Source: Candidatus Bathyarchaeota archaeon | GTDB lineage: Archaea > Thermoproteota > Bathyarchaeia > Bathyarchaeales > Bathycorpusculaceae | NCBI GenBank assembly: GCA_003165195.1 | Contig: PLSP01000105.1 | Coordinates: 1 to 58,233, forward strand | Direction: 5' to 3' | DNA length: 58,233 bases | Shown here: in pieces, positions 1-7,501 of the stretch | Position numbering within the stretch: position 1 is the first letter of the stretch | Layout of the letters: each line of letters opens with the position of its first letter | Position numbers and translations under genes: made by a program | Notes under the pieces: generated by a model | The model's database searches: none | Seen by the model: the letters and a program-made list of their open reading frames with translations, nothing else | What the model was told of the DNA's origin: nothing

Positions 1-17
1 AATATTTATCTGATTAG

Positions 18-1475
18 CTATAAGTCGTCGTTTGCCATTCCTCGCGCAATCTCTGGGGAGTAAAAGTCAAAAACTGTTTTTCCGAAAAACTTTTCTTTAC
101 GGATTTTAAGCGCTTCAGCAAATGCTTCATTGACGCGAACGAATTTTCCTTCTTTATCTTTATAGAAAATTATGATTGGCGAAGAATCAATAATGAGGTT
201 AAGTTCCTGCTGCTCTTTTTCTAGACTTTCCTCCGTTTTCTTACGTTTAGTAATATCTATTGCCAACCCTCTAAGACCAACCATCTTGTTTCCAGAAATA
301 CGTGGCGTTGCAGTGATAAGTGCAGGAAAAGTAGTCCCATCTTTACGCACGAACGTATACTCAGCGGAAACATAACTGCCTCCGGCAAATAACCGCTGAA
401 TGTTTTTCGTTGCCCTTTCTTTATCTTTAGGGGCAATGAACTGCAGGACATTCAATCCTTTTTCCAGCTCCCCATGAGAATAGCCAGAAATCTCAAGAGA
501 CCTTTCATTGGCAAACACTACATGCCCAGTTATGTCGGTTTCAAAAACAATGTCCGGCAAACAATTTGCCAGTTCTCGGTACCTCTCCTCGCTTTCACGC
601 AGGATCTCCCCGGTCTTCTTGTTTTCAGTTACATCTAAGAACATGCCCTGCACTGCAGGCTGTCCATCATAGTAAACTCGATTTGCGAGTGAGCTCAGCC
701 AGATTATCGAGCCGTCTTTTCGCACCGCCCGAAACTCGAAACTTTTTTCCGCAGGTTCGCCCCGCAAACGGTTTTCCATGCGCTTAAAGAAAACATCCCT
801 GTCCTCAGGATATACCAAGCCCATGATTCCTGCGGGAGAAAGCGACGTTAACTCTTGAGATGAATAGCCCAAGATTTTTCCAAACGCTCCATTTGCAAAG
901 ACTATCCTTATCGGAGCTGTTAGCAGAATTGATATTCCTTGAAGTGAGTTCTCGACTAGTGCATGATACTTTGACTCTGATTTGGCAAGCAGTTCTCTTG
1001 ACTTCTTTCGTTCAACAATCTTGTTTATTGCGTCTGCTAATTCGCAGTAGACTGTTTCGGGAGAACCATTTTTGTCGAGGTAACGGTCAGCGCCAAGATT
1101 CAAAGCTTTGACTGCAACGTCTTCTCTGCCTTTTCCAGTAAACAATATAAAAGGAGTTTCTCTGTGTTGCTCTCTGAGTTCTCTTAGAAATTCTAAGCCA
1201 TTTTTCATGGGCATTTCATAATCCGAAACAATAGCATCATACGTCTGCTTTTCCAATTTTTCGAAGGCTTCATCAACGGAGGTGGCATTGTCAATCTCAA
1301 AATTGTTCTCCATCAATAGTATTTGTTTCGAAACTTCTAGAAGAGTCTGGTCATCATCAACATATAAAATACACAAAGTATCCTTTTTTTCAGAAGTTCC
1401 CACTATAAATGCTGGTTGAAAAGTAGTTTCAATTATCTTTAAATTTGAATCTTGACGAGCATTTGCTCCGCTCAT
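18..1475 (-). CDS. Response regulator receiver protein with PAS domains, truncated in the third PAS
   Basis: A cytoplasmic signalling protein of 485 residues. Residues about 34-150 form a CheY-like receiver with an acidic pocket (YVDDD) and the phospho-acceptor Asp85 in SDYEMP; the conserved Lys is in the LDKNG region. Two full PAS domains follow (about 165-290 and 295-415), each ending in a PAC-like DVTE/DITK motif, and then a third PAS that stops after MANDDL. PAS domains of this family usually run on through a VIRTGKP-like strand and often into a kinase domain, neither of which is present. After the TAG, the frame reads only LIR before a second stop. It is either a naturally short receiver-PAS protein or a decayed histidine kinase. 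It has no signal peptide or membrane segment. The partner is unknown, though the hybrid kinase at the other end of the window has related PAS domains. Confidence 0.85.
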   Translation of the reverse strand: MSGANARQDSNLKIIETTFQPAFIVGTSEKKDTLCILYVDDDQTLLEVSKQILLMENNFEIDNATSVDEAFEKLEKQTYDAIVSDYEMPMKNGLEFLRELREQHRETPFILFTGKGREDVAVKALNLGADRYLDKNGSPETVYCELADAINKIVERKKSRELLAKSESKYHALVENSLQGISILLTAPIRIVFANGAFGKILGYSSQELTSLSPAGIMGLVYPEDRDVFFKRMENRLRGEPAEKSFEFRAVRKDGSIIWLSSLANRVYYDGQPAVQGMFLDVTENKKTGEILRESEERYRELANCLPDIVFETDITGHVVFANERSLEISGYSHGELEKGLNVLQFIAPKDKERATKNIQRLFAGGSYVSAEYTFVRKDGTTFPALITATPRISGNKMVGLRGLAIDITKRKKTEESLEKEQQELNLIIDSSPIIIFYKDKEGKFVRVNEAFAEALKIRKEKFFGKTVFDFYSPEIARGMANDDL

Positions 1476-1802
1476 GGTCGAAAGTGGTTAGCGTTAAACT
1501 AAAAAGAGTTACGAATTCTACATACTTACACCAAATTCAGTACATAAAATTAAAGTTGCCAGCGCATCGCGCAAATGATTATTAGCTGAGTGCGGCAAAA
1601 CCTTCCAAGACCAACTCGGAGATGGAGCGACACAGAGATACAACGCACCATGAAACAAAAGGACATGAGAGTAACAACTAGGTTCAAACCCAACAGAATC
1701 TGCTATGTCGAATGAAATGCGAGTCACAGAGAATTTGAATGTGACTTTTCAATTTAGGCTGCTAACTCTCAGTTGACAATCCGGAAAGCTTTCTTTTTTT
1801 TA
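1476..1802. other. Intergenic stretch with no supported gene
   Basis: Between the receiver-PAS start and the ferritin-like remnant I see no convincing gene. The listed 69-residue minus-strand ORF (1518-1727) has odd composition, no recognisable motif and no ribosome site. It contains a GGTTCAAACCC T-arm-like string but no tRNA cloverleaf can be built around it. Confidence 0.4.
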
Positions 1803-1960
1803 TCATCCGCCGGGGAATCCGTGAAAAGGCGTGTTTTCCCAGAGCAGTTTCCACCAGTCTTCCACAGTTATAGTTTCTCCGTGAACAATTATCTCTAAAA
1901 CCATCTTTAGCATAGCGTGGTGTCTGATTTCATCGGCTAACACCTTCCTAAACCAGGAAG
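1803..1960 (-). pseudogene. 3' fragment of a ferritin-like protein gene
   Basis: On the minus strand an open frame reads SWFRKVLADEIRHHAMLK, then VHGETITVEDWWKLLW and PFHGFPGG before a TGA. The spaced E-x-x-H-H motif in a helix and the tryptophan-rich tail look like the C-terminal part of a ferritin/rubrerythrin-like four-helix protein. No upstream helices follow; the homology runs straight into the integrase fragment on the opposite strand at about 1942-1960. I read this as a gene truncated by insertion or rearrangement. The family assignment rests on motif appearance only. The exact junction cannot be fixed, because the two fragments overlap by a few codons. Confidence 0.55.
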
Positions 1961-2513
1961 CTGTAGACTACCTCAGAGCTTACTTTGAAAGCCGAAGAAA
2001 AGGCAGCCCAAGAGGCAGAACACCGCCAGAAAACATCAGAGATGATTCACTACTTATCCGAGACGGCCACAGCAGACACTCACGTCCAATAACACCTGCG
2101 CGCCTCTATGGCATAATTCATAACCTCTACATAGAAGCAGGATTATTGACCAGCAACCCTCTCGGAAGATGCTGCGACCTATGCGCTCACAGCATACGCA
2201 AATTCTACCGCACACAAATGGCATCTCTAGGCGCAGACCGCGACTACATCGAATACCTAAGAGGTATATACATGGCATCTGGCCTTAGCATAAAACCAAA
2301 AACCGAGTAAACAAACTTGACGCACTCAAAGAAATAATCCGCGCATGGGGACTCAACCCAGAAGAATTCTTAACTCGCGATGCAATGAGAGAACCAAACC
2401 GAACCGTAATCGATCGCTCAGAAATAGAAAACCAACAACTAAATCAACTGACTTCAGAGTTAAAGCAGCAAATGCTCAAGGAATCCGTTAAAACAAACCT
2501 GAAAAAAGGATAA
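1942..2513 (+). pseudogene. Tyrosine recombinase (integrase) C-terminal remnant, frameshifted
   Basis: Frame 1 reads NQEAVDYLRAYFESR, then HSIRKFYRTQM and DRDYIEYLRGIYMASGLSI before a TAA at 2308. A frame change there restores NKLDALKEIIRAWGLNPEEF and continues to a TAA at 2511. The HSIRKF box matches the H-x-x-R catalytic box of archaeal integrases. The segment that should carry the nucleophile (typically YMMGH..TYHDI) is missing, as if YIEY had recombined with a later EYLRG, so the catalytic Tyr is gone. The N-terminal half is absent as well. The fragment lies 19 bp from the 3' end of tRNA-Gln, the usual target of archaeal integrative elements. It is an inactive relic. Confidence 0.75.
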
Positions 2514-2532
2514 ACTCAAGCTGGGCGAAAAG

Positions 2533-2605
2533 TAGCCCGGGAGAGATTCGAACTCTCGTCAGGGGGTCCAAAGCCCTCTATGCTTGACCACTACACCACC
2601 GGGCT
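2533..2605 (-). tRNA. tRNA-Gln (anticodon UUG)
   Basis: The reverse complement folds as a 73-nt tRNA. The acceptor is AGCCCGG/CCGGGCT, the D arm contains TAGTGGTCAAGC, the anticodon loop is CTTTGGA giving UUG, the T arm is GAGAG-TTCGAAT-CTCTC, and the discriminator is A. One anticodon-stem pair (A28-C42) is mismatched. CCA is not encoded. No intron is visible. Its 3' end faces the integrase remnant. Confidence 0.93.
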
Positions 2606-3053
2606 GCGAAGCTTTTTGTTTGATGCCAGTCTTTATGGACGATTTTTTTCCTAATAAGCGTTCTTGCGGAGGTGTACTAATATGTGCATTGCTTGAATCA
2701 AAAGGCAGGCGGCTGAGGCTCTAGTCTTTTAATTTTCCTCGACGGAAGCTTCAGGATAAACATTTTACGCAAAATGGATTAAAGAAGTTCTGTTTAAGTT
2801 GACATTTTTTGCATAAATTCAGTGCTAGAAAACGATTGATTTTTAAGCAGTTAGATATTGTTTCTTCCATCCCCATTTTTGCTGCATGAACTAAAATTCA
2901 AGTGTATTGTGTGCAATAACTTTATTAATACCACAAAGCTTAAATACTTAGTTAATAACTCTGCTTGTTTGCGCGGGCCGAATGTACTGTTTCTAGCCCA
3001 ACATTGGACTATGGTGACGGTTCTACGCATATCGAAATGAGGTAGAATATAAA
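2606..3053. other. Intergenic region with possible TFB promoter elements
   Basis: About 450 bp of AT-rich sequence between tRNA-Gln and TFB. The 60-residue ORF at 2858-3040 looks spurious. A BRE/TATA-like string, AAAGCTTAAATACT, lies near 2936-2949, roughly 105 bp before the TFB start, and a GAGGT ribosome site precedes the GTG. I see nothing else that I can support. Confidence 0.35.
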
Positions 3054-3995
3054 GTGAGTAAAAAAGAAGTAGTCAAATCCGCACAACGTACAACAGATAA
3101 GTGCCCAGAATGCGGCGGCGAAAACTTAGTTCACGATTATGACACCGGAGAAACCGTGTGCGGCGACTGCGGATTAGTCCTCTACGAGCAAATGATGGAT
3201 AAAGGGCCAGAATGGCGCGCGTTTACCCAAGAAGAGAAAGCTTCAAGAAGCCGAGTTGGAGTACCCACATCTTACTCCGTTCACGACAAAGGATTATCCA
3301 CAGCAATTAGCCAAGTAGATCGAGACGCTTTCGGTAGAAAACTTCCACTGTCCACACGTCTGCAAATGTGGCGTCTCAGAAAATGGCAGATACGAAGCCG
3401 AGTACACTCATCCGTAGACAGAAACCTGGCTCAAGCCATGGCAGAACTCGACAGGCTCTCAGACAAAGTCTACATTCCACCGCCAATTAAAGAAAAAGCA
3501 GCTGTAGTTTACCGCAAAGCCCTCGACAAAGGCTTAGTCCGTGGAAGATCCATAGCAGCCATAGCAGCCGCAGCGCTTTACGCAGCGTGCAGAGCAAGCG
3601 GAACACCTAGAACACTACGAGAAATAGCCGAAGCAAGCCTTGTTGACAAGAAAGACGTCGCAAGATGTTACAGGCTACTGCTACGAGAACTTGACGTACA
3701 CATGCCTATTGCTGATCCATTAACGTACGTGTCTAAAATTGCTGAGAAAACTGGAATCTCCGGAAAAACCCAAGGCGCTGCCATACAAATCCTGCGGGAA
3801 GCAAGACGAAGACGCGCCGCTGCCGGAAAAGATCCGATGGGTTTAGCCGCTGCAGCCCTATACATTGCTTGCTTACAGAACAACGAGAAAAAGACGCAGA
3901 AAGACATTGCTGAAGCTGCCGGCGTAACTGAAGTAACCGTGCGCAACCGCTACAAAACACTTAAAAAACAGTTGAATTTAGAGCTGCCTGATTAA
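3054..3995 (+). CDS. tfb: Transcription initiation factor IIB (TFB)
   Basis: The archaeal TFIIB homologue, which bridges TBP on the TATA box and RNA polymerase. At 313 residues it has the normal family length. An N-terminal zinc ribbon uses Cys17, Cys20, Cys36 and Cys39 (CPEC...CGDC). The B-reader/linker follows (EWRAFTQEE), then two cyclin-like repeats (about 120-210 and 215-310), with a DNA-contacting helix-turn-helix in the second (KDIAEAAGVTEVTVRNRY). The start is GTG, with GAGGT about 10 nt upstream. The gene is monocistronic and its last 4 bases overlap the convergent zinc-ribbon gene. Archaea often carry several TFB copies, and whether this is the major one cannot be told here. Confidence 0.97.
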   Translation: MSKKEVVKSAQRTTDKCPECGGENLVHDYDTGETVCGDCGLVLYEQMMDKGPEWRAFTQEEKASRSRVGVPTSYSVHDKGLSTAISQVDRDAFGRKLPLSTRLQMWRLRKWQIRSRVHSSVDRNLAQAMAELDRLSDKVYIPPPIKEKAAVVYRKALDKGLVRGRSIAAIAAAALYAACRASGTPRTLREIAEASLVDKKDVARCYRLLLRELDVHMPIADPLTYVSKIAEKTGISGKTQGAAIQILREARRRRAAAGKDPMGLAAAALYIACLQNNEKKTQKDIAEAAGVTEVTVRNRYKTLKKQLNLELPD

Positions 3996-4243
3996 GGCAC
4001 CTTTTTTAGTTGAGTATCAGTTTCTTCTTTTTCTTTTTCAGGTTCGTCTTCTTTTTCAAGTTCCAAAACTATAATGCCAATGTAGCCGCATTCTTCACAA
4101 TAATATTGTTTAGGAGTTAACCAGATCGCTAAGCTGCTTGCCAACCTGATTTTTGGGCTGCAACATCTTGGACAATAAATCTGAGTTATATTACGGTGCT
4201 TCACGTGCTTGAAGACGTCACGTATATCGTTTAAATTTGTCAT
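3992..4243 (-). CDS. Small zinc-ribbon protein
   Basis: An 83-residue protein with two CxxC knuckles (CPRC at about 24 and CEEC at about 54), typical of a rubredoxin/zinc-ribbon fold. It ends in a strongly acidic-basic tail rich in Glu and Lys. The Cys pairs and the spacing of about 25 residues suggest a single bound zinc, possibly for nucleic acid or protein binding. It lies 3' to 3' with tfb (4-bp overlap) and 27 bp downstream of the aIF1-like gene on the same strand, so the two may be co-transcribed. I do not recognise a named family; the function is unknown. Confidence 0.7.
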   Translation of the reverse strand: MTNLNDIRDVFKHVKHRNITQIYCPRCCSPKIRLASSLAIWLTPKQYYCEECGYIGIIVLELEKEDEPEKEKEETDTQLKKVP

Positions 4244-4270
4244 TAAACGCAGCCCTACCGTAAAAGAAGC

Positions 4271-4579
4271 TTATTGCACTTCAATATTTTCGGTTGCATA
4301 ACCCATTTTGATCAAGAATTCGCGTATTCTGTCCCTATGGTCGCCCTGTAGCATGATTTGACCGTTTTTGCTGGTTCCGCCGCAAGCGCAGTAGGTTTTA
4401 AGTTTTTGTGCGACACTTGCTAAATTGATGTTTTTATCTTCCATGCCATCAATAACGGTGGTTGGTCTTCCGAATTTTCGTGTTTCAAGTCTAACGCGGA
4501 TTCTCTGTTGCTCTTTCTCGATTTCGCCGCAAACGCATAAATCCTTAGGGAGCCCGCATGTTGAACAAACTTCAGCCAT
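4271..4579 (-). CDS. Translation initiation factor aIF1 (SUI1 family)
   Basis: A 102-residue protein. The N-terminus is a small zinc knuckle (Cys5, Cys8, Cys15, Cys17). A SUI1/eIF1 fold follows from about residue 25, with the family signatures RKFGRPTTVIDG and LKTYCACGGTSKNGQIMLQGDH. The archaeal protein acts on the small ribosomal subunit and guards start-codon selection. The start is an ATG at 4579. The zinc-ribbon gene follows 27 bp downstream on the same strand, so a two-gene operon is likely. The upstream region is AT-rich and holds a regulator relic on the other strand. Confidence 0.93.
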   Translation of the reverse strand: MAEVCSTCGLPKDLCVCGEIEKEQQRIRVRLETRKFGRPTTVIDGMEDKNINLASVAQKLKTYCACGGTSKNGQIMLQGDHRDRIREFLIKMGYATENIEVQ

Positions 4580-5002
4580 TGATACTCACCAGTTCAATTA
4601 TCAACTGAAATATATAAAAGTTTCAAACGTAGAATTCGGATTCCAAGTATGGTTTGTAACTGGAAAGGGTTAATTAATTTCTCATCTGCCAAACCTTTTT
4701 GAAGTTGATATTTTATGGCAATCGCTGTTGAAAAACTTCAGCGTTTTGGCTTAACCAAAAACAAAGTGTAAGCTAACTTTGCATTGTTAGAAACGCGTTT
4801 ATTAACGATTGAAATTGATTTGGAGAGGTGGCCAACTCGCTCAGTCAACTTTTGCAAGCAATAGCTTTAGCGTTATTTGGGCATTCGATAAATCCCTGGC
4901 TTCTCAACTATGGAATCTAAAATAAACGCGCAAAATGCATGGCTGAATGTTGTAACGGAAGCGGCGTTACAGCCAAAAAGGGTAAGCTGCCTCTTTTATG
5001 TT
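4580..5002. other. Intergenic region holding a regulator relic
   Basis: 423 bp between the aIF1 start and the uracil-DNA glycosylase stop. The only interpretable content is the TrmB-like fragment described separately. The rest shows no open frame with recognisable protein character and no RNA fold that I can support. Confidence 0.4.
4715..4864 (+). pseudogene. Relic of a TrmB/HTH-type regulator N-terminus
   Basis: From an ATG at 4715 the frame reads EKLQRFGLTKNKV, then a TAA at 4769, then ANFALLE in the same frame. The pattern L-x-x-F-G-L-T-x-N-x-x-x-x-x-x-A-L-L-E is the opening of the winged-helix DNA-binding domain of archaeal TrmB-type regulators. The internal stop falls where a Tyr or Lys would be expected, and resemblance fades after about 35 codons. 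I read it as a decayed regulator gene. The match is short, so the call is tentative. Confidence 0.4.
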
Positions 5003-5542
5003 TTAAATGTTATTCGTTGCCATATGCTTTGAGAGTTCAGCTATTTGGATTCTAAACTTGTCGTTCATTTTTGTGAAGCGCATAGCGGCTGAGGGGTGAA
5101 TAACTTCCAGATATTTTATGCCCTCTAACCTCGGAGCCTCCTTCGCTGAAGCACCAAGAAGCACAATTATTTCTGGTTTAATCATGCGTATTTGCATATT
5201 TAGGTAGGGCAAGCACGCTGCTACTTCGTCGGGGTAGGGTTTTCTGTTCTTTGGGGAGACATGCTTAACTATGTTAGTTATGAAAACATCTTCACGTTTT
5301 ATTCCATTTTCAGCTAACACTTTAGTAAGGTATTTTCCTGCCCTTCCAATGAATGGTCTTCCTGTTTCGTCTTCCTCAGCGCCTGGGTTCTGTCCCACCA
5401 GCATTATATTCGCGTTTAGTGGGCCTTCGCCGGGCACACAGTGTTTTGCTTCTTGCCAAAGCCTGCATCTTCTGCAGCCGCAGATTTGGGAGTTTAATTC
5501 TTCCAATGCCAATGTATTCGCCCTGTTGTAGGCTAGGTACAA
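5003..5542 (-). CDS. Type-4-like uracil-DNA glycosylase (Fe-S)
   Basis: A 179-residue base-excision-repair enzyme that removes uracil from DNA. Motif A is GQNPGAEEDETGRPF (usually GEAPG) and the C-terminal motif is HPSAAM. Family 4 enzymes bind a 4Fe-4S cluster through Cys-x-x-Cys near the N-terminus plus two later Cys. Here CGCRRC at 21-26 and Cys110 (AACLPYL) are present, but the third position, normally VKC, reads VKH (His94). The cluster may be His-ligated or lost. The start codon is TTG, the only plausible start in the frame. It stands alone, divergent from the gene at 5638. Confidence 0.85.
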   Translation of the reverse strand: MYLAYNRANTLALEELNSQICGCRRCRLWQEAKHCVPGEGPLNANIMLVGQNPGAEEDETGRPFIGRAGKYLTKVLAENGIKREDVFITNIVKHVSPKNRKPYPDEVAACLPYLNMQIRMIKPEIIVLLGASAKEAPRLEGIKYLEVIHPSAAMRFTKMNDKFRIQIAELSKHMATNNI

Positions 5543-5637
5543 TCACACAACCTTAAAAAAACCACTCCATTACTAAGGATCTAGTTCTTGCCCCCGTTTT
5601 GCAAGAGTAAGCATTAGTTTTAACTGAAGGAAAAATA

Positions 5638-5940
5638 ATGACACAGGAAGAAACCATATCCGAGTCGATAGTAGAGGCCGCAGCTCGCGTTCTACTACGA
5701 GTCGCTTTCGTTTTTGAGCCACTAGCGCCAACAGCGATAAACGTTCTTATGAATCAGCAACTGCACAGGTTCAAAGAGTCGGGGGCAATTGGCAACTACA
5801 AAACTCACACAAAACGGCTAGGAAAGTTCCATTACCGTATCGAGATGAACTTGGAAGTAACTGGTATGCAAACAATTCATCTTTTGAGTAACATGTTCCC
5901 AAATCAACTAAGCAGATTCAGGAGGTGGTTCCATGACTGA
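5638..5940 (+). CDS. Hypothetical protein (100 aa)
   Basis: The frame opens with an ATG after an A-rich leader and encodes a basic protein with a helical N-terminal half (SESIVEAAARVLLRVAFVF) and an RRWF C-terminus. I recognise no family. Its stop codon overlaps the ATG region of the next small gene, so the two should be translationally coupled. The pairing of a basic 100-residue protein with a very small acidic, Met-rich one could indicate partners in a complex, but nothing in the sequence gives a function. Confidence 0.55.
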   Translation: MTQEETISESIVEAAARVLLRVAFVFEPLAPTAINVLMNQQLHRFKESGAIGNYKTHTKRLGKFHYRIEMNLEVTGMQTIHLLSNMFPNQLSRFRRWFHD

Positions 5941-6091
5941 AATGACAGAAAAGAAAGGCAAATTGAAGGTAACATTAGAGGTTGAAGTAAACGACGAATT
6001 GATGGCTTTGGCTAAAGATGCGATGGAAAAGATGCCGATGAAGATGCAGGAAATGATGCGCGGGCACGGCGAGAAGAAAGAAAGCATGTAA
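5933..6091 (+). CDS. Small Met-rich protein (52 aa), not in the ORF track
   Basis: An ATG at 5933 opens 52 codons ending in TAA at 6089. It is preceded by a strong ribosome site (GGAGGTGG at 5921-5928), the best in this part of the window, and overlaps the last 8 bases of the upstream gene. The product is charged, with a beta-like stretch (KLKVTLEVEVNDE) and then a helix rich in Met, Lys and Glu (MEKMPMKMQEMM). The ribosome site and the coupling make it a likely real gene. The function is unknown; a metal-binding or partner role for the methionines is speculation. Confidence 0.6.
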   Translation: MTEMTEKKGKLKVTLEVEVNDELMALAKDAMEKMPMKMQEMMRGHGEKKESM

Positions 6092-6148
6092 GAAAAAACT
6101 AACGGCTATTGATGTCGTTATTCCCCCTAAAATTTTTAGGGCTTTTTA

Positions 6149-6415
6149 CTATTTTTCTAAATCAGCTTTCGATTCCTTTAAGTTGCTGATTCTCTCAAGA
6201 ACCTTCGCAATTAATTCATCCCTAATTTGGTCTCCTTCCACTTCAGCGGCCGCTGGATCATTCACTCTTAGTTTATGCGTTTCAACATGAGCTTCAATTA
6301 CCTCGCTCATAAGTTTAACATTAGGAATTAGCAAAATCCGTGCCCCACAGGAACATGTAATTACAGGCTGCTGTCTGTTGCCGCTTGTTTCGTTCTCAGA
6401 AATGTGAACGTTCAT
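6149..6415 (-). CDS. Small putative zinc-binding protein (88 aa)
   Basis: An ATG-initiated frame of 88 residues. Near residues 20-25 it has CSCG, followed about 20 residues later by HVETH, together a possible C-x-C...H-x-x-x-H zinc site. The C-terminal 40 residues are predicted helical and acidic (RDELIAKVLERI). I recognise no named family. It is convergent with the 52-residue gene and has 210 bp of AT-rich sequence upstream. Existence is likely; function is unknown. Confidence 0.6.
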   Translation of the reverse strand: MNVHISENETSGNRQQPVITCSCGARILLIPNVKLMSEVIEAHVETHKLRVNDPAAAEVEGDQIRDELIAKVLERISNLKESKADLEK

Positions 6416-6625
6416 TCCAATTCCTTCTTAGATTTTCTTTCATAGCTACAAGGTCTCTTTAAAAGATTATTCCAAATTTCTCAGCAATTAAGGCAAGAGA
6501 TCAAAAGCAGTTTTACACAACATTTTGCTTCAATAAACGCATTTTTACAAAAAGATTTAGTTAGCTACCTTTTAGTCTTTAGAAACATTTTATAGCTAAA
6601 ACTCAATTCTTGTTTTTGATCATGT

Positions 6626-6922
6626 ATGAAGTTTTTAATTGTTCAAAAAGTTAAACGTGAAGTGCCGATAGAGAAATGGGCTAAGTTGCTTCCGCTTCAA
6701 TTCAAATACTTCGACAAGTTGGAGAAAGAAGAGACGCTTGAGGTATACTATCACCTCATCGGTCAACAGGGAAGCATGTTAGTTGTGAATGTTGACTCAG
6801 ATGAGAAGCTCTCAAGAGTTATAGGACAAGATCCTTTGTTTTTTGAGTGCGACCGCGAAATTTATCCATTGACGACGCGCCAGACTCATGAGAAACAAAT
6901 AAAAGAACTTTTGAAGCCATAA
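6626..6922 (+). CDS. Muconolactone isomerase-like dimeric alpha-beta barrel protein
   Basis: A 98-residue protein with the beta-alpha-beta-beta-alpha-beta pattern of the muconolactone delta-isomerase/ferredoxin-like dimeric barrel family (MKFLIVQKVKREVP start; WAKLLPLQFKYFDKL helix; GSMLVVNVDSDEKLSRVI; PLFFECDREIYPL). In archaea such short proteins have no established substrate, so the isomerase reaction should not be assumed. It is followed closely by a methyltransferase on the same strand and may share its transcript. Its start is an ATG about 20 bp after an AT-rich promoter-like stretch. Confidence 0.65.
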   Translation: MKFLIVQKVKREVPIEKWAKLLPLQFKYFDKLEKEETLEVYYHLIGQQGSMLVVNVDSDEKLSRVIGQDPLFFECDREIYPLTTRQTHEKQIKELLKP

Positions 6923-6937
6923 ACGGTGGTCTTAAGT

Positions 6938-7498
6938 ATGGGATGTCACGGCGGCTTCAACCTCGACGAGGCAACGAGGCGTTCATGGTATAATCCAGAT
7001 GTTATACTGCAGAATCTACACAGCGGCATGACTTTTGCAGACGTTGGCTGTGGGGACGGCTTCTTTAGCATTTTAGCAGCCAAAAAAGTAGGTGATAAAG
7101 GTGTGGTATACGCTGTCGACATTGACTCTTCAGCGATAGCAAAGTTGAAGACCAAAGCAAAAGCCGAAGGCCTAAGAAATATCGTTGCAAGAGCTGGCGC
7201 AGCTGAAGACATTGTTTTCTGCAAGGCCTGCGTTGACTTCGTCTTCTACAGCATGGTTCTCCATGACTTCACGGACCCAGAAATAGTGCTTAGAAATGCC
7301 AAACAAATGATAAAACCAAGCGGTCAACTTTTGGATTTGGACTGGAAAAAAATGGAAAATGGTTTTGGCCCACCTGCTCAGATTAGGTTCAGCGAGGATC
7401 AGGCGTCGGGATTGTTGCGCAATGCGGGCTTCCAAGTTGTGGACGTTAGGGATGCTGGAAGCTATCATTATGTTGTGTCTGCTAAGCCTCTGCCTTGA
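6938..7498 (+). CDS. Class I SAM-dependent methyltransferase
   Basis: The Rossmann methyltransferase signatures are clear: motif I FADVGCGDGFFSILAA, an acidic residue ending strand 2 (VYAVDID), and motif IV VFYSMVLHDF. The closing strands are DLDWKKME and the short C-terminal half. About 186 residues from the ATG chosen here. The ORF track starts at a GTG at 6926, but GGTGGT sits 8 nt before the ATG at 6938, which favours the ATG. The substrate cannot be told. Gene order after the isomerase-like protein (15-bp gap) suggests a two-gene unit. The alpha/beta hydrolase downstream is convergent. Confidence 0.85.
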   Translation: MGCHGGFNLDEATRRSWYNPDVILQNLHSGMTFADVGCGDGFFSILAAKKVGDKGVVYAVDIDSSAIAKLKTKAKAEGLRNIVARAGAAEDIVFCKACVDFVFYSMVLHDFTDPEIVLRNAKQMIKPSGQLLDLDWKKMENGFGPPAQIRFSEDQASGLLRNAGFQVVDVRDAGSYHYVVSAKPLP

Positions 7499-7501
7499 TT
7501 T

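Noticed and set aside
1518-1727. 69-residue minus-strand ORF with a T-arm-like string
   Set aside because: No cloverleaf can be built, and the protein lacks any motif or ribosome site.
2858-3040. 60-residue ORF upstream of tfb
   Set aside because: It lies over the AT-rich tfb promoter region and has no recognisable protein character.
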